DNA of 64,000 nt from Methylomonas albis (GTDB lineage: Bacteria; Pseudomonadota; Gammaproteobacteria; Methylococcales; Methylomonadaceae): assembly GCF_014850955.1 (NCBI RefSeq), contig NZ_JACXSS010000001.1, positions 186,001-250,000 of the forward strand, read 5' to 3'. A model generated the notes under the pieces. The model was given only the letters and a program-made list of their open reading frames with translations, did no database searches and was not told the origin of the DNA. Positions 34,192 to 45,459 of the stretch are shown in pieces; the stretch's first letter is position 1; each line of letters opens with the position of its first letter. Position numbers and translations under genes: made by a program.

Positions 34192-35418
34192 TTAAAAATT
34201 TCCTTGAAACCAGCTTTTGATTTTTGACAATAAATCCGAGCTATCATCGTTCATGCCTAGCGCTCGGCCGTGATGATCCTTGCCGTAAAGCAACAAACCC
34301 ACCGCGGTCGAATAAATCGGGTTTTCCGCCACATCGGTTAAACCGGAGACATGCAGCGGCACACCCATGCGAACTGGCATATGGAATATTTCCTCCGCCA
34401 ACTCGACCAATCCCCTTACTTGCGAACTACCGCCGGTGATCACCATGCCGGCGGCAATTAAGTCTTCATACCCACTTCTTCTTAACTCTGCTTGCACCAA
34501 CAACATTAATTCTTCGTAACGCGGCTCGACAATTTCCGCCAGGTTTTGCGCGGAAATCTTGCGCGGCTCGCGGTCGCCGATACTGGGTACCGCGATGGTT
34601 TGCTGCGGATCGGCCAATTGTGTCAACGCGCAAGCATATTGGCGTTTAATTTCTTCGGCATTTTTAGTCGGCGTCCGCAACGCGACGGCAATATCGTTGG
34701 TGACCTGATCGCCGGCGATAGGAATCACCGCCGTGTGCTTGATCGCGCCTTCCGAGAAAATCGCAATATCGGTCGTGCCGCCGCCGATGTCGATCAGGCA
34801 AACACCCAGATCTTTCTCGTCGTCGGTCAATACCGCTGCGCAGGATGCCAGTTGTTCCAGAACGATGTCATCGACATCCAATCCGCATTTGCGGATACAT
34901 TTGACGATGTTCTGCTCGGCGCTGACGCTGCTGGTGACCATATGCACCTTGGCTTCCAGACGAATACCGGACATGCCTATTGGTTCCTTGATGCCTTCCT
35001 GCTGGTCGATCACAAACTCCTGCGGCAAGATGTGCAGGATTTTTTGATCGGCCGGAATCGCCACAGCCCGGGCCGAATCGATCACCCGGTCGATGTCGTG
35101 CTGCGTGACTTCCTTATCCTTTATCGCCACGATGCCGTGCGAATTCAGGCTTTTGATATGGCTGCCGGCGATACCGGCAAACACCGATTTGATCTGGCAA
35201 CCCGCCATCAACTCGGCTTCCTCGATCGCCCGTTGGATCGAATGTACGGTCGATTCCAGATTGACCACGATGCCTTTTTTCAGGCCCTTGGACGGTGCGG
35301 TGCCGATACCGATCACTTCGATTTCGTCGCCACCCCGGTATTCACCGACGATGGCTGCGACTTTCGATGTGCCTATATCCAGCCCCACTAATAAATTTCG
35401 ATCTGTCTTTTTGGCCAT
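34192..35418 (-). CDS. ftsA: Cell-division actin-like protein FtsA
   Basis: Actin-fold ATPase that tethers FtsZ filaments to the membrane and recruits later division proteins. The 408-residue protein begins RNLLVGLDIGTSKVAAIVGEY, has the ATP-site segment LIDIGGGTTDIAIF and VITGGSSQVRGL, and ends in a short amphipathic helix (LLSKIKSWFQGNF) that binds the membrane. The gene lies between ftsQ and ftsZ in the usual order. Confidence 0.97.
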   Translation of the reverse strand: MAKKTDRNLLVGLDIGTSKVAAIVGEYRGGDEIEVIGIGTAPSKGLKKGIVVNLESTVHSIQRAIEEAELMAGCQIKSVFAGIAGSHIKSLNSHGIVAIKDKEVTQHDIDRVIDSARAVAIPADQKILHILPQEFVIDQQEGIKEPIGMSGIRLEAKVHMVTSSVSAEQNIVKCIRKCGLDVDDIVLEQLASCAAVLTDDEKDLGVCLIDIGGGTTDIAIFSEGAIKHTAVIPIAGDQVTNDIAVALRTPTKNAEEIKRQYACALTQLADPQQTIAVPSIGDREPRKISAQNLAEIVEPRYEELMLLVQAELRRSGYEDLIAAGMVITGGSSQVRGLVELAEEIFHMPVRMGVPLHVSGLTDVAENPIYSTAVGLLLYGKDHHGRALGMNDDSSDLLSKIKSWFQGNF

Positions 35419-35439
35419 TGTTTTTGCTCTTGTAAGCGT

Positions 35440-36183
35440 TTAAATCAGGTTCTTGTTTTTTTCCACGATTGCTTTCCAATCGATATTGGTGACATCCGGT
35501 TTCCAGGTCACCGCAAAGCCGTTCGGGTAACGGGTATCCACACTCGCTATCATGGCCAGTTGTTCCTCACCCAATAAATCCATGGTTCTTAAAAAGCGCT
35601 GCATATTTTCCAGCGGCGCCTTTCTGCCCAATTGCATCTCCATGCCGCTGCCTAGCTTAATCCGCCAAGCCCGCCGTTCGTTGACGTGAAACTCTGCGAG
35701 CTGCATCGATTTATCCTTCAATACGATGTACACGCCTTTCATGATTTCCAGCAGTTTCTTTTCTTGGCCGTCCGGGCCGGTAATCAAGGGCAAATTCTTA
35801 AATTCGTCGATATTGTCCGGCACCAGCAAATCGCCTTGTTTGTTCAACAGAGCCGATTTGCCCCAGCGCACCACCGGCTTTTGCTCGGTAATTTTTATAT
35901 GTACCGCATCCGGCCACACCCGTTTGACATCCACCTTATCCACCAAGGGCAACGCCTTAATTGCCTGGTGGATAGCCTGCATGTCGGCTTGGTAATAGCC
36001 TCGTTTCATTTGCGGCGCCAATACTTCTTTCAGCCTGTCTTTGCTGGTGTATTGGAAGGCGCCTTCAATCTTTACATAGTGGATGGGCTTACTGTTCAGC
36101 GCGCTGGCGCCGAATTGTTGCCATGTCCACCAGCCACCGCCCATCAGCAGTGCGGATAACAGGATGAATTTAAACCGGCTCAC
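35440..36183 (-). CDS. ftsQ: Cell-division protein FtsQ
   Basis: Bitopic inner-membrane protein that joins FtsB and FtsL in the divisome. The 247-residue protein has an N-terminal membrane helix (about 5-21), a POTRA domain beginning HYVKIEGAFQYTSKDRLKE and a beta domain with NERRAWRIKLGSGMEMQLG. It starts at GTG, overlapping the end of ddlB by 14 bases, so it is translationally coupled. Confidence 0.93.
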   Translation of the reverse strand: MSRFKFILLSALLMGGGWWTWQQFGASALNSKPIHYVKIEGAFQYTSKDRLKEVLAPQMKRGYYQADMQAIHQAIKALPLVDKVDVKRVWPDAVHIKITEQKPVVRWGKSALLNKQGDLLVPDNIDEFKNLPLITGPDGQEKKLLEIMKGVYIVLKDKSMQLAEFHVNERRAWRIKLGSGMEMQLGRKAPLENMQRFLRTMDLLGEEQLAMIASVDTRYPNGFAVTWKPDVTNIDWKAIVEKNKNLI

Positions 36184-37120
36184 CTTGACCCGCCATGCTG
36201 GTTTCCAGAATTCGCCAGACCAATTCCTCGAAACTAATCCCCACCGCCTTGGCCGCCATCGGCACCAAGCTGTGGTCGGTCATGCCCGGCACGGTATTGA
36301 CTTCGATCAGTTGCGATTCGCCGTTAGCGTCGATAAACACATCCACACGGGCCCAGCCTTTCACGTCTAATGCTTGGCAGGCTTGTACGGCCAATGCCTG
36401 TAATTGTTGTTCGCGCTCTGCGTTCAAGCCGCAGGGACAGTGGTATTTGGTGGTATTTGCCCGGTACTTGGCGTCGAAGTCGTAAAAGGTATTCGGTGTT
36501 TCCAATTTAATAGCCGGCAACGCTTCGCCATCCAGCACGCCGACTGTGTATTCCTGGCCCTGCACCCATTGCTCGGCATAGACGTCGCATTGGTATTGCT
36601 GGGCCAATTGCAACGCGGCGACTAATTCGTCGCGGTTAGTGGCTTTGCTCATGCCGATGCTGGAGCCTTCCTGCGCCGGTTTGACTATCACCGGAAAACC
36701 CAGTTTGGCGATGCAGGTATCAATATCGGCTGCGTTTTTCAGCACAAACCAAAGTGGCGTGCTCAAACCCAAACCTTGCCAGCATAGCTTGGTGCGTAAT
36801 TTGTCCATGCTCAATGCCGAAGCCATCACGCCGGAACCGGTGTATGGCAAGCCCAAAACTTGCAGAACCGCTTGCAATACGCCATCTTCGCCGCCCCGGC
36901 CATGGATTACGTTGAACACTCTATCGGCTTTGATGCCGGCCAGCGCGTTTATCGGGCTAGTGGTCACGTCTATCGCTACCGCATCGACTCCCTGGGCTTT
37001 CAAGGCTTGATAGACCGCGTTGCCGCTATTCAAGGATATTTCCCGTTCGGCGGCCGAGCCGCCCAGCAGGACTGCAACTTTGCCGAAATCGGCGGCATTT
37101 TTGATACGTAAGGGCTTCAT
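36170..37120 (-). CDS. ddlB: D-alanine--D-alanine ligase
   Basis: ATP-grasp enzyme that makes the D-Ala-D-Ala dipeptide for peptidoglycan. The 316-residue protein shows VLLGGSAAEREISLNSG (phosphate-binding start), HGRGGEDGVLQAVLQ, VKPAQEGSSIGMSK and the metal-binding end IEVNTVPGMTDHSL. It overlaps murB by 4 bases at its start (ATGA) and ftsQ by 14 at its end. Its product is used by MurF, encoded in the same cluster. Confidence 0.96.
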   Translation of the reverse strand: MKPLRIKNAADFGKVAVLLGGSAAEREISLNSGNAVYQALKAQGVDAVAIDVTTSPINALAGIKADRVFNVIHGRGGEDGVLQAVLQVLGLPYTGSGVMASALSMDKLRTKLCWQGLGLSTPLWFVLKNAADIDTCIAKLGFPVIVKPAQEGSSIGMSKATNRDELVAALQLAQQYQCDVYAEQWVQGQEYTVGVLDGEALPAIKLETPNTFYDFDAKYRANTTKYHCPCGLNAEREQQLQALAVQACQALDVKGWARVDVFIDANGESQLIEVNTVPGMTDHSLVPMAAKAVGISFEELVWRILETSMAGQGEPV

Positions 37121-37995
37121 GCTTTTTCACCTACCCGGCAGACTTCGGTTTGCAGACTGATGCCGAATTGCGTTTGTACTTGGGTTTGAATATGTTCGAT
37201 CAAGGCTTCTATGTCTTCGGAGCTGGCGTCGCCGCGGTTTTCGATAAAATTGGCGTGTTTTTCCGACACGACTGCGCCGCCGATTACAAAGCCTTTCAGG
37301 CCGCAGGCTTCGATCAAGCGCGCCGCGTAATCGCCGGGCGGATTCTTGAATACTGAGCCGCAAGTCGGTTTGTTGGTCGGTTGCGAGGCGTTGCGCTTTT
37401 CCAGCAAGGCTTTGATGTGTTGTTGGCTGGCTTCGCTATTGCCCTTGACCAATGTCAATTGCGCGGATAAAAACCATTCCTCGTTAAGGCCTTTGACCGA
37501 ACGATAGGCCACTTCGAATTCGTGATGGTTGCGCTCGATCACTTCGCCGCGCGGGTTGATCATTTCTACCTGGTCGACGATGCTCCAGGTTTCGCCGCCA
37601 AAGGCGCCGGCATTCATTTTTAACGCGCCGCCCATCGTACCGGGAATACCGGCGAGGAACTCGGCGCCGATCAGGCCCAGGTCTGCGCAAAAGCGGGCGA
37701 CATGCGCACAGGGCACGCCTGCTTCCACATAAACGCGTCCGGAATCGATCAGGCGCATTTCCTTCAGGCGATTGCGGGTATTGATCACCGTGCCGCGAAT
37801 GCCGCCGTCGCGCACCAGCAAATTGCTGCCCAAGCCCATCCAATACAAAGGCTCGCCTGTCGGCAGACTGGCGATAAATTCGATCAGGTCGGCCTTGTTT
37901 TCCGGAATGTACAGGTGCTGGGCGGGGCCGCCGACGCGCCAGCTGGTGTATTTCGCCAGCGGTTCGTTGTTTAATAAGGTGCCTCTGTGCGCCAT
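37117..37995 (-). CDS. murB: UDP-N-acetylenolpyruvoylglucosamine reductase
   Basis: FAD enzyme that reduces the enolpyruvyl group to lactyl, giving UDP-MurNAc. The short, about 292-residue form belongs to type II MurB. Visible are YTSWRVGGPAQ near the N-terminus, the FAD-binding GLGSNLLVRDGGI, AGIPGTMGGALKMNAGAFGGE and the catalytic PTCGSVFKNP. The ATG at 37995 shares a base with the murC stop; a GTG one codon earlier is also possible. Confidence 0.96.
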   Translation of the reverse strand: MAHRGTLLNNEPLAKYTSWRVGGPAQHLYIPENKADLIEFIASLPTGEPLYWMGLGSNLLVRDGGIRGTVINTRNRLKEMRLIDSGRVYVEAGVPCAHVARFCADLGLIGAEFLAGIPGTMGGALKMNAGAFGGETWSIVDQVEMINPRGEVIERNHHEFEVAYRSVKGLNEEWFLSAQLTLVKGNSEASQQHIKALLEKRNASQPTNKPTCGSVFKNPPGDYAARLIEACGLKGFVIGGAVVSEKHANFIENRGDASSEDIEALIEHIQTQVQTQFGISLQTEVCRVGEKA

Positions 37996-39422
37996 CACTT
38001 TAGGGCCTCAGTCAATTGTTGCGGCAAATCGGCGGCGATCTGGCCAACGTTCCCGGCGCCCATGGTTAGCACCACGTCGTCGACTTCGACGATGCCCGCC
38101 AGGATGGTGGCTAAGTCTTCACGGTTTTGCACGAATACCGGATCAACTTGGCCGCGTACTCGGATCGAGCGGCTCAGCGCTTTGCCGTCGGCACCGGTAA
38201 TCGGCGCTTCGCCGGCAGAATAAACATCCAGCAAAATCAGCACATCGACGCTGGACAGCACTTCCACGAAATCTTCGAACAAGTCGCGAGTCCGGGTATA
38301 ACGATGCGGTTGAAACACCACCACCTTGCGGCGGGTCGGCCATGCCTGGCGCAAGGCTTCCAGTGTGGCGGCCAGTTCGCGCGGATGGTGGCCGTAATCG
38401 TCGACCAGCGTCAGTTTGCCGCCGTTGAAATCCACGTCGCCATTGATTTGAAAACGTCTGCCGACGCCTTTGAATTCGGCCAAGCTTTTGATAATGGCGG
38501 CATCGTCCACGCCCAGTGCCGTGGCTATGGTGGTGGCGGCTAAGGCGTTCAGCATGTTGTGCCAGCCGGGTAGATTCAGCGTGACTTTTAGTGGTGGCTG
38601 TCCGCCCCAGCGCAACACCGTGAAATGGGTGCGCAAACCGTCTTGTTTGATGTCGATGGCGCGCACATCCGCGTCTTCATTGACGCCATAAGTTTTCACC
38701 GGTTTGGAGATGTTCGGCAAAATTGCGCAGACGCCTGGGTCGTCGCTGCACAAAACCGCCAGTCCATAGAAAGGTAATTGATGCAAAAACTTGATGAAGG
38801 TGTCCTTCAAACGGCTGTAGCTGCCGCCGTAGGTTTCCATATGATCCTGATCGATATTGGTCACTATCGCCATCATCGGTTGCAGGTATAAAAACGACGC
38901 GTCGCTCTCGTCGGCTTCGGCCACCAGGTATTTACCCAAGCCCAATTTGGCATTGGCACCGGCACTGTTCAAACGACCACCGATCACAAAAGTCGGATCC
39001 AGTCCGCCTTCGGCCAGCATCATCGTGGTCAGGCTGGTGGTAGTGGTTTTGCCGTGGGTGCCGGCGACCGCGATGCCGAAGCGAAAGCGCATCAATTCAG
39101 CCAGCATTTCCGCGCGCGGAATCACCGGAATGCGGTTTTCGTAGGCGGTGACGATTTCCGGGTTGGTTCTGTCGACTGCGGTGGAGGTGACGACGACATC
39201 GACATCAATGACGTTGTCGGCATGGTGGCCGAAGTAGACCTTGACGCCCATGGCTTGCAGACGATCGGTGACCGCCGATCCTTTGATGTCGGAGCCGGAT
39301 ACGGTGTAGCCTAAGTTGGACAGCACTTCGGCGATGCCGCTCATGCCGGTGCCACCGATCCCGACAAAATGGATTTTGTCGATGTCGCCCAGGGCTTGGT
39401 TGTCGATGTTGGGACGGTTCAT
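37995..39422 (-). CDS. murC: UDP-N-acetylmuramate--L-alanine ligase
   Basis: First amino-acid ligase of peptidoglycan synthesis, adding L-Ala to UDP-MurNAc. The 475-residue protein has the UDP-binding start [18 protein letters not shown], the ATP P-loop [12 protein letters not shown] and the late DDYGHHPRE motif. The ATG at 39422 overlaps the murG stop (ATGA) and gives MNRPNIDN; the frame upstream is open but not conserved. Confidence 0.96.
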   Translation of the reverse strand: MNRPNIDNQALGDIDKIHFVGIGGTGMSGIAEVLSNLGYTVSGSDIKGSAVTDRLQAMGVKVYFGHHADNVIDVDVVVTSTAVDRTNPEIVTAYENRIPVIPRAEMLAELMRFRFGIAVAGTHGKTTTTSLTTMMLAEGGLDPTFVIGGRLNSAGANAKLGLGKYLVAEADESDASFLYLQPMMAIVTNIDQDHMETYGGSYSRLKDTFIKFLHQLPFYGLAVLCSDDPGVCAILPNISKPVKTYGVNEDADVRAIDIKQDGLRTHFTVLRWGGQPPLKVTLNLPGWHNMLNALAATTIATALGVDDAAIIKSLAEFKGVGRRFQINGDVDFNGGKLTLVDDYGHHPRELAATLEALRQAWPTRRKVVVFQPHRYTRTRDLFEDFVEVLSSVDVLILLDVYSAGEAPITGADGKALSRSIRVRGQVDPVFVQNREDLATILAGIVEVDDVVLTMGAGNVGQIAADLPQQLTEALK

Positions 39423-40483
39423 GCCGCAGCCTCCGCAACGCAAATGTCGGCAACGGTCCGGGTTGCGGCGAGTCTGGCCTTGGCTTTGGCTGCCCGGCTC
39501 ATGGAGTTTAATGATGTCATGGCTTGTTCTATGGTTTTACGCAGACTTTCCGCGTTTAATTCGGGCTGGGGCAGCAACAACGCCGCGCCGGCTTCGGTTA
39601 AATATTGGGCGTTAGCGGTTTGGTGGTCGTCGATTGCGTGCAGCAAGGGCACGAAAATCGCTGGCAAACCGCAAGCCGCCACTTCGCTGACCGTCATCGC
39701 ACCGGCGCGGCAAATAATTAAATCGGCCCATTGGTAGGCGCTGGCCATATCCTCGATGAAGGCCAATGCTTCGGCGTTTAGTCCCAAAGTACGGTATCGC
39801 TCGGCCACTTCAGCTTGCATGGCGCTGCCGGTCTGGTGTTTTACATCCAGATTGGCTAGATTCGCCAAGGCATCGGGTACGGTGTCGTTCAAAACTTTGG
39901 CACCTTGGCTACCGCCCAAGACTAGAATGCGTAAATTACGTCCGGCCTGCGGATGCCATTCGGATTTTTCCGGCAAGCCGATAAATGCGTTTCGTAAGGG
40001 ATTGCCGGTACAGATAGCTTGCACCGCTTTCCCGAAGCTGTCTGGAAACGCTTCCAACACTTTGCGGGCGGCTAGTTTCACCAGTAAACGGTTGGTAGTG
40101 CCCGGTATCCGGTTTTGTTCGTGAATCACCAGCGGGATGCCCAGCCATTTCGCCATTATGCCGCCGGGTCCTGCTACGAAGCCGCCCATGCCCAATACTA
40201 CATTGGGTTGGCGCTGCTTCAGTATGCGCCGCGCCTGCAAGCAAGCCTGAATCAATTTAAAGCCGGCTCCCAGTTTCGAGAGTAAACCTTTGCCGCGCAT
40301 ACCCGCTACGGCCAGCCAGTCGATGTCGATGTCATTCGCAGGCACCACTCGGCTCTCCAGGCCTTTCTCGGTGCCCAGCCAGTTGACTTGCCAGCCGCGT
40401 GCGCGCATTTCCTGAGCAACCGCCAGTGCCGGAAACACATGTCCGCCGGTGCCGCCCGCCATGATGACAATGCGTCGGCTCAT
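39419..40483 (-). CDS. murG: Undecaprenyl-PP-MurNAc-pentapeptide GlcNAc transferase
   Basis: Peripheral inner-membrane enzyme that converts lipid I to lipid II. The 354-residue protein has the GT-B fold motifs: the glycine loop [14 protein letters not shown], a second glycine-rich loop [12 protein letters not shown] and the sugar-nucleotide site [19 protein letters not shown]. It overlaps ftsW by 4 bases and murC by 4, so the three are tightly coupled. Confidence 0.96.
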   Translation of the reverse strand: MSRRIVIMAGGTGGHVFPALAVAQEMRARGWQVNWLGTEKGLESRVVPANDIDIDWLAVAGMRGKGLLSKLGAGFKLIQACLQARRILKQRQPNVVLGMGGFVAGPGGIMAKWLGIPLVIHEQNRIPGTTNRLLVKLAARKVLEAFPDSFGKAVQAICTGNPLRNAFIGLPEKSEWHPQAGRNLRILVLGGSQGAKVLNDTVPDALANLANLDVKHQTGSAMQAEVAERYRTLGLNAEALAFIEDMASAYQWADLIICRAGAMTVSEVAACGLPAIFVPLLHAIDDHQTANAQYLTEAGAALLLPQPELNAESLRKTIEQAMTSLNSMSRAAKAKARLAATRTVADICVAEAAA

Positions 40484-41646
40484 GCGTGTTTCCCCTTCAC
40501 GTTGCTTTTATTGTGTTCGGTCACCTCGTAGTGAATCCGAAACAACACGGCCATTGCGCCGCACATCACGATCATGCTGCCGCCGCCGTAACTCATCAAG
40601 GGCAGGGTCAAGCCTTTGGTGGGCAGCATGCCCATGTTGACGCCCATATTGACGAAGGATTGGAAACCAAACCAGATACCCAGGCCGTAAGCCGCCAGCG
40701 CGGAAAATTTCAGACCGGCTTGCTCGGCTTGTTCGCCAATCGCAAAGGCGCGAACGACTAAGGCGGCGAACAGACCGATGATTAACAATACGCCCAGTAA
40801 GCCCAGTTCTTCACCTAGGACCGAGAATAAAAAGTCCGTATGCGCTTCCGGCAGATAAAACAGTTTTTGCAGGCCGTTACCCAAGCCAACGCCGAAAAAT
40901 TCGCCGCGACCGAACGAAATCAGGGCCTGAGTCAGCTGAAAGCCGGTATCCCTGGCGTCGGCCCACGGATCCATAAAGCTGGTCACCCGCGCCAAGCGGT
41001 AGGGTGAAACGATGACCAACATCACCGCCAAGCCCGCGACCAACGCCAATAAAATGATGAATTGAGAGATTCGGGCGCCGCCGAGAAACATCATGCCCAT
41101 CGCGATGATCAGAATTACCACGGCTGAGCCGAAGTCGGGCTCTAGCAACAGCAGCACGCAAGCTACCGAAAACAGCATTAAAGGTTTAACCAAACCGAAG
41201 GCCGAACGGCGCACATGGTCCGAATGGCGGGTGACGTAACCGGCCATGTAAATCACCGAGATGAATTTCACCACTTCCGACACCTGAATCCGCAAGCCGA
41301 GAATCGATAGCCAGCGGATACTGCCATTTACCTTGATACCGACACCGGGAATCAATACCACGAGCAGCAAGGCAAGGCCGGCGATAAACAGGGTTTGGCC
41401 CATTTTTTCCCAGCTTTGCATCGGAATGTTCAAAATGATCGCGGAAAAGCCCAAGCCGAAAGCAATGTGAATCAACTGTTTAAACGGGTAGTGCGAAATG
41501 TCGTCGGCCATTTTTACGCCCAAGTGCAGAGAGGACGAGGTGACCAGCATGAAACCAATGCCCAGCAGGCTGAAGCACGCCAACATCAACACCGGGTCGA
41601 TGTGCAAGCGGTTTTGCGCGCGGGGCTTGGCGGTCGGCTTTAACAT
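40480..41646 (-). CDS. ftsW: Septal peptidoglycan polymerase FtsW
   Basis: SEDS-family glycosyltransferase that polymerises septal peptidoglycan together with FtsI. The 388-residue protein has about ten helices, the conserved PDFGSAVVI and TGFQLTQALISFGRGEFFGVGLG segments (the latter bearing catalytic residues of the large loop) and LPTKGLTLPLMSYGGGSMI near the end. It overlaps murD by 7 bases. Confidence 0.96.
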   Translation of the reverse strand: MLKPTAKPRAQNRLHIDPVLMLACFSLLGIGFMLVTSSSLHLGVKMADDISHYPFKQLIHIAFGLGFSAIILNIPMQSWEKMGQTLFIAGLALLLVVLIPGVGIKVNGSIRWLSILGLRIQVSEVVKFISVIYMAGYVTRHSDHVRRSAFGLVKPLMLFSVACVLLLLEPDFGSAVVILIIAMGMMFLGGARISQFIILLALVAGLAVMLVIVSPYRLARVTSFMDPWADARDTGFQLTQALISFGRGEFFGVGLGNGLQKLFYLPEAHTDFLFSVLGEELGLLGVLLIIGLFAALVVRAFAIGEQAEQAGLKFSALAAYGLGIWFGFQSFVNMGVNMGMLPTKGLTLPLMSYGGGSMIVMCGAMAVLFRIHYEVTEHNKSNVKGKHA

Positions 41647-43010
41647 AAGGGCAGACTCATCACGGCTTCGGCGAACTTATTACCGCGATCAACGTAGCTA
41701 CGGAATTGGTCCAAGCTGGCGCAGGCCGGTGATAACAACACGCTGTCGCCTGCGCTGGCCAGGTCTGCGGCTATTGTTACCGCTTCCTTCATGTTCCCGG
41801 CAAAATGGATAGGCACGCAATTGTTTAATGCCTGCGCGATCAATGGTGCATCTTTGCCTATCAGTACCACGGCCTTGGTTTTTTCGGTGACGGCCGGCAC
41901 TAGTTCGCTCATGTCGGCGCCCTTGGTCTCGCCGCCGGCAATCAATATCACTTTGTGCTCGTAGCCTTTTAGCGCGGCGATACACGCGCCGATGTTGGTG
42001 GCCTTGGAATCGTTAACCCAATTAATGCCGCCTTTTTCCGCGACTTTTTGCATGCGGTGCGGCAAGCCTTTGAACTTTCTGAGCGCATCGCACATTTTGG
42101 TGATGCTTAAGCCTGCGGCGGTACCCAAGGCCAGGGCTGCCAAGGCGTTGGCGATGTTGTGAGTGCCTTCCAGGCGCAGTTTACCTGCCGCCATCAAGGC
42201 TTGTTCGCCGTGCATCATGGTGTCAGTTTCGCCGCGCCTCAGATAAAAATCGGCTTGAGTTTGCGTGGAAAAAGTTAATGTTTGCCGGTTGGGTTCGCGC
42301 ATGGCCATGACCATGGCGTCGTCGGCATTTAAGATCATCACCCCGTCGCCGCGAAACACGCGCTGCTTTTCCGCCGCATAGCCGGCCATGCCATCGTGGC
42401 GGTCCAGGTGGTCCGGACTGACGTTTAATATGGTGGCGACTTTTGCGTTCAAAGCGGTGGTGCGTTCCAACTGGAAGCTGGACAGTTCCAACACATAGAG
42501 GTCGGCGTCTTGTTGCAGTAAGTCCAGTGCAGGTGTGCCGAGGTTGCCGCCGATAGCGGTTTTTACCCCGGCGGCGTTGGCCATCTCGCCCAGCATGGTA
42601 GTCACGGTGCTTTTACCATTGGAACCGGTAATCGCGATAACCGGTTTGTCCGTGGCGCAAGCGAATAAGTCGATGTCGCTCAGCACGGTGACACCGGCTT
42701 GCACGGCTTTTTGAATGGCCGCTTCGTGTAAGGACACGCCAGGGCTGACCAGTAAGTGAGTGGCGACATCCAGAGCGGACTGGTCGAAACCGCCGGAAAA
42801 CACCGGCACATCCGGCATTTGTTCGCGTAAATTATCGATCAGCGGCGGATTTTTGCGGCTATCGATCACGGCGAATTTAATCGGGGTCTTTTGCAAAAAT
42901 TGCGCAGCCGAATAGCCGGTAGCGCCCAGGCCGACGATCAATAGGCGAGCGCTATCCGGATTTAAGTTGAAATGGGTTTCCAGATTACTGAGCAGGGCGG
43001 TAGTGTTCAT
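41640..43010 (-). CDS. murD: UDP-N-acetylmuramoylalanine--D-glutamate ligase
   Basis: Adds D-Glu to UDP-MurNAc-L-Ala. The 456-residue protein has LLIVGLGATGYSAAQFL for UDP binding, the ATP loop ITGSNGKSTVTTMLG, and WVNDSKATN and LLSPACASLDQF in the later domains. The ATG at 43010 (MNTTALLSN) is preferred over an open upstream leader that overlaps mraY and has no homology. Two bases separate it from the mraY stop. Confidence 0.96.
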   Translation of the reverse strand: MNTTALLSNLETHFNLNPDSARLLIVGLGATGYSAAQFLQKTPIKFAVIDSRKNPPLIDNLREQMPDVPVFSGGFDQSALDVATHLLVSPGVSLHEAAIQKAVQAGVTVLSDIDLFACATDKPVIAITGSNGKSTVTTMLGEMANAAGVKTAIGGNLGTPALDLLQQDADLYVLELSSFQLERTTALNAKVATILNVSPDHLDRHDGMAGYAAEKQRVFRGDGVMILNADDAMVMAMREPNRQTLTFSTQTQADFYLRRGETDTMMHGEQALMAAGKLRLEGTHNIANALAALALGTAAGLSITKMCDALRKFKGLPHRMQKVAEKGGINWVNDSKATNIGACIAALKGYEHKVILIAGGETKGADMSELVPAVTEKTKAVVLIGKDAPLIAQALNNCVPIHFAGNMKEAVTIAADLASAGDSVLLSPACASLDQFRSYVDRGNKFAEAVMSLPLC

Positions 43011-43012
43011 AC

Positions 43013-44095
43013 TTATCTCAGCTTCAAAGTGGCCAGACCGATCAACACCAGGATGACCGAGATAATCCAGAAACGCACGATGATACGCGGCTCCGGCCAA
43101 CCTTTTAATTCGTAATGATGGTGAATCGGTGCCATCAAAAACACCCGCTTTTTGCGGGTTTTGAACGAGGCGACCTGGATAATCACCGAGATGGTTTCCA
43201 TCACGAAAATACCGCCCATGATCACCAGTACGATCTCTTGTCTCACCAGTACCGCGACGATACCCAGCGCAGCACCCAGCGCCAGTGCGCCGACATCGCC
43301 CATGAACACCATGGCGGGATAGGTGTTAAACCACAAAAAGCCCAAGCCGGAACCGACCAGGGCCGCGCAAAACACTACGAGTTCGCCGGCTTTGGGGATA
43401 TGCGGGATGGCCAGGTATTGCGAGAAATTAACGTGTCCGGATAAATAGGCAAAAATTGCCAATGCGGCGGCGATCATCACGGTGGGCATGATGGCCAGAC
43501 CGTCCAGTCCGTCGGTCAGATTGACCGCATTGCTGGAGCCGACGATAACGAAATAGGTCAGCACCACATAGCCCCAGCCTATATCCAGGGTGATATTTTT
43601 GAAAAACGGCACGATGAACTGGGTTTCCGCCGCTACTTGAGCGGTGTTGTACAAATATAAGGCGGCGCCCAGGGCCACCACCGATTGCCAGAAGTATTTG
43701 GCGCGGGCGGATAATCCGTCGCTATTGCCAAGCAGCACTTTTTTATAGTCGTCGACAAAGCCGATTACGCCATGGGTCAATGTTACTAACAACACCACCC
43801 AGATATAACGATTGCTCAGATCGGCGCAGAGCAGGGTGCTGATTGCAACCGCGAACAAAATCATCGCGCCGCCCATGGTTGGCGTGCCCGATTTGGAAAA
43901 ATGGCTTTGCGGACCGTCGTCGCGCACGCTTTGACCGATCTTTTTACGCGTCAGTTTTTCGATCATGGCCGGGCCGACCAGCAAGGAAATACTCAGCGCA
44001 GTGAGTACGCCCAAAATGGCGCGAAAGGTCAGGTAATGTAGGACCCGGAAGCCGCTGTCGATACTGGTTAAAAAATCCGCGAGAAAAAGTAACAT
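43013..44095 (-). CDS. mraY: Phospho-MurNAc-pentapeptide translocase MraY
   Basis: Integral membrane enzyme that makes lipid I from UDP-MurNAc-pentapeptide and undecaprenyl phosphate. The 360-residue protein shows [10 protein letters not shown], the Asp-rich GFVDDYKKV and [13 protein letters not shown] active-site motifs, [11 protein letters not shown] and the [15 protein letters not shown] loop with the conserved histidines. It overlaps murF by one base. Confidence 0.97.
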   Translation of the reverse strand: MLLFLADFLTSIDSGFRVLHYLTFRAILGVLTALSISLLVGPAMIEKLTRKKIGQSVRDDGPQSHFSKSGTPTMGGAMILFAVAISTLLCADLSNRYIWVVLLVTLTHGVIGFVDDYKKVLLGNSDGLSARAKYFWQSVVALGAALYLYNTAQVAAETQFIVPFFKNITLDIGWGYVVLTYFVIVGSSNAVNLTDGLDGLAIMPTVMIAAALAIFAYLSGHVNFSQYLAIPHIPKAGELVVFCAALVGSGLGFLWFNTYPAMVFMGDVGALALGAALGIVAVLVRQEIVLVIMGGIFVMETISVIIQVASFKTRKKRVFLMAPIHHHYELKGWPEPRIIVRFWIISVILVLIGLATLKLR

Positions 44096-45459
44096 TAGGC
44101 TGCTCTGAAATTGTTGACCATCGCCGCCACCACGTTTTCCATTTTCTGGGCGCGCGAGCCTTTAACCAATAGGGTTTCCTTCCCTGTGACGGCTTTTGTC
44201 AGGGTGTCTATTAATTGTTCCTGATCGTCGAAAAACTGGCCGCCGTCGCCAAAGGCTTCAACGGCGTGTTTTGCCAATGCGCCGGTGGCGAACAAACGCT
44301 GCACCGATTTTGCTTTGATTAATTCGCCCATTTCCCGGTGTATGGCTGGGCTATCCGGGCCGAGCTCGCCAAAGGCGCCCAAGGCCAGCCACGCTTCGCC
44401 GCTGCAATCGGTCAGCACGTCCAGCGCGGCTTTCAGCGAGCTGGGGTTGGCGTTATAGGTGTCGTCGATGACGATATTGCCCTTGCTGCCCAGTAAAGGC
44501 TGCATACGGCCAGTGACTGGCTGCAGTTGTTCCAAGCCTTGTTTAATGTCAGCCGGGCTTATGCCGAATTGCATGGCTACCGTTGCTGCGGCCAACGCAT
44601 TTTTTACATTATGGACGCCGGCCAGATGCAATCGAATGGGTAAGGAGCCAGTCGCGGTTTTTAATTCGAAACAGGTGGCAAAGCCTTGGGAATCCAAGGC
44701 TGTGTCGATATTTAATGCCGTGACGTCGGCGGTGGTGCTCAAACCAAAGGACACGTGTTTGCGATTGCCCGCCAGAGTCAGCAAGAATTCGTAAAAAGCG
44801 TCGTCGCGATTTAATACGGCTACGCCGTCTTTACCCAGGCTTTCGATGATTTCGCCCTTGGTTTTGGCAACACCTTCAATGCTGCCGAAACCTTCGATGT
44901 GGGCGGCGCCGATATTGGTGATAACGCTGACGTCGGCTTGTGCGTAGCGGCTGGTATAGGCAATTTCGCCTGGGTGGTTGGCGCCCATTTCAATGACTGC
45001 GTAGCGATGAGAGTCATCCAGCTTCAACAGCGTCAGCGGTACGCCGATGTCGTTGTTCAGATTGCCTTGCGTCGAAAGCGTGTGGCCTTGGGTAGCGAAA
45101 ATCGCCGCAATCATTTCCTTGACGGTGGTTTTGCCGTTGCTGCCGGTGACGCCGGCTACTTTGACTGGCAAGGTTTTACGCCAGTATCCAGCCAGTTCCG
45201 CCAACGCCAGATGGGTGTCGGCGACGATGATTTGCGGTAAAGCGGATGGTGCGGCTCGTTCGAGCAGGAGTGCTTCGGCGCCGGCTTGCTCGGCTTTATC
45301 GATAAAGCTGTGACCGTCGAAATTCTTGCCGTTTATTGCGATGTACAGCGCGCCGGGCTGTAAGGTGCGGGTATCGATACTGACGGCAGGGATTTCTCTG
45401 TCTTCGCCGATCAGCTTGCTGTTGACGGCTTGGGCAATCTCGCTAAGTTGCAGTTTCAT
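44095..45459 (-). CDS. murF: UDP-MurNAc-tripeptide--D-Ala-D-Ala ligase
   Basis: Attaches the D-Ala-D-Ala dipeptide to complete the cytoplasmic precursor. The 454-residue protein has [16 protein letters not shown] at the start, the ATP loop [26 protein letters not shown] and [15 protein letters not shown]. The ATG at 45459 overlaps the murE stop as ATGA; an upstream open frame inside murE is ignored. Confidence 0.96.
   Translation of the reverse strand: MKLQLSEIAQAVNSKLIGEDREIPAVSIDTRTLQPGALYIAINGKNFDGHSFIDKAEQAGAEALLLERAAPSALPQIIVADTHLALAELAGYWRKTLPVKVAGVTGSNGKTTVKEMIAAIFATQGHTLSTQGNLNNDIGVPLTLLKLDDSHRYAVIEMGANHPGEIAYTSRYAQADVSVITNIGAAHIEGFGSIEGVAKTKGEIIESLGKDGVAVLNRDDAFYEFLLTLAGNRKHVSFGLSTTADVTALNIDTALDSQGFATCFELKTATGSLPIRLHLAGVHNVKNALAAATVAMQFGISPADIKQGLEQLQPVTGRMQPLLGSKGNIVIDDTYNANPSSLKAALDVLTDCSGEAWLALGAFGELGPDSPAIHREMGELIKAKSVQRLFATGALAKHAVEAFGDGGQFFDDQEQLIDTLTKAVTGKETLLVKGSRAQKMENVVAAMVNNFRAA

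Noticed and set aside
32107..39737. Long plus-strand open frames opposite lpxC, ftsZ, ftsA, ftsQ, ddlB, murB and murC
   Set aside because: They mirror well-supported conserved genes on the minus strand and have no homology of their own.
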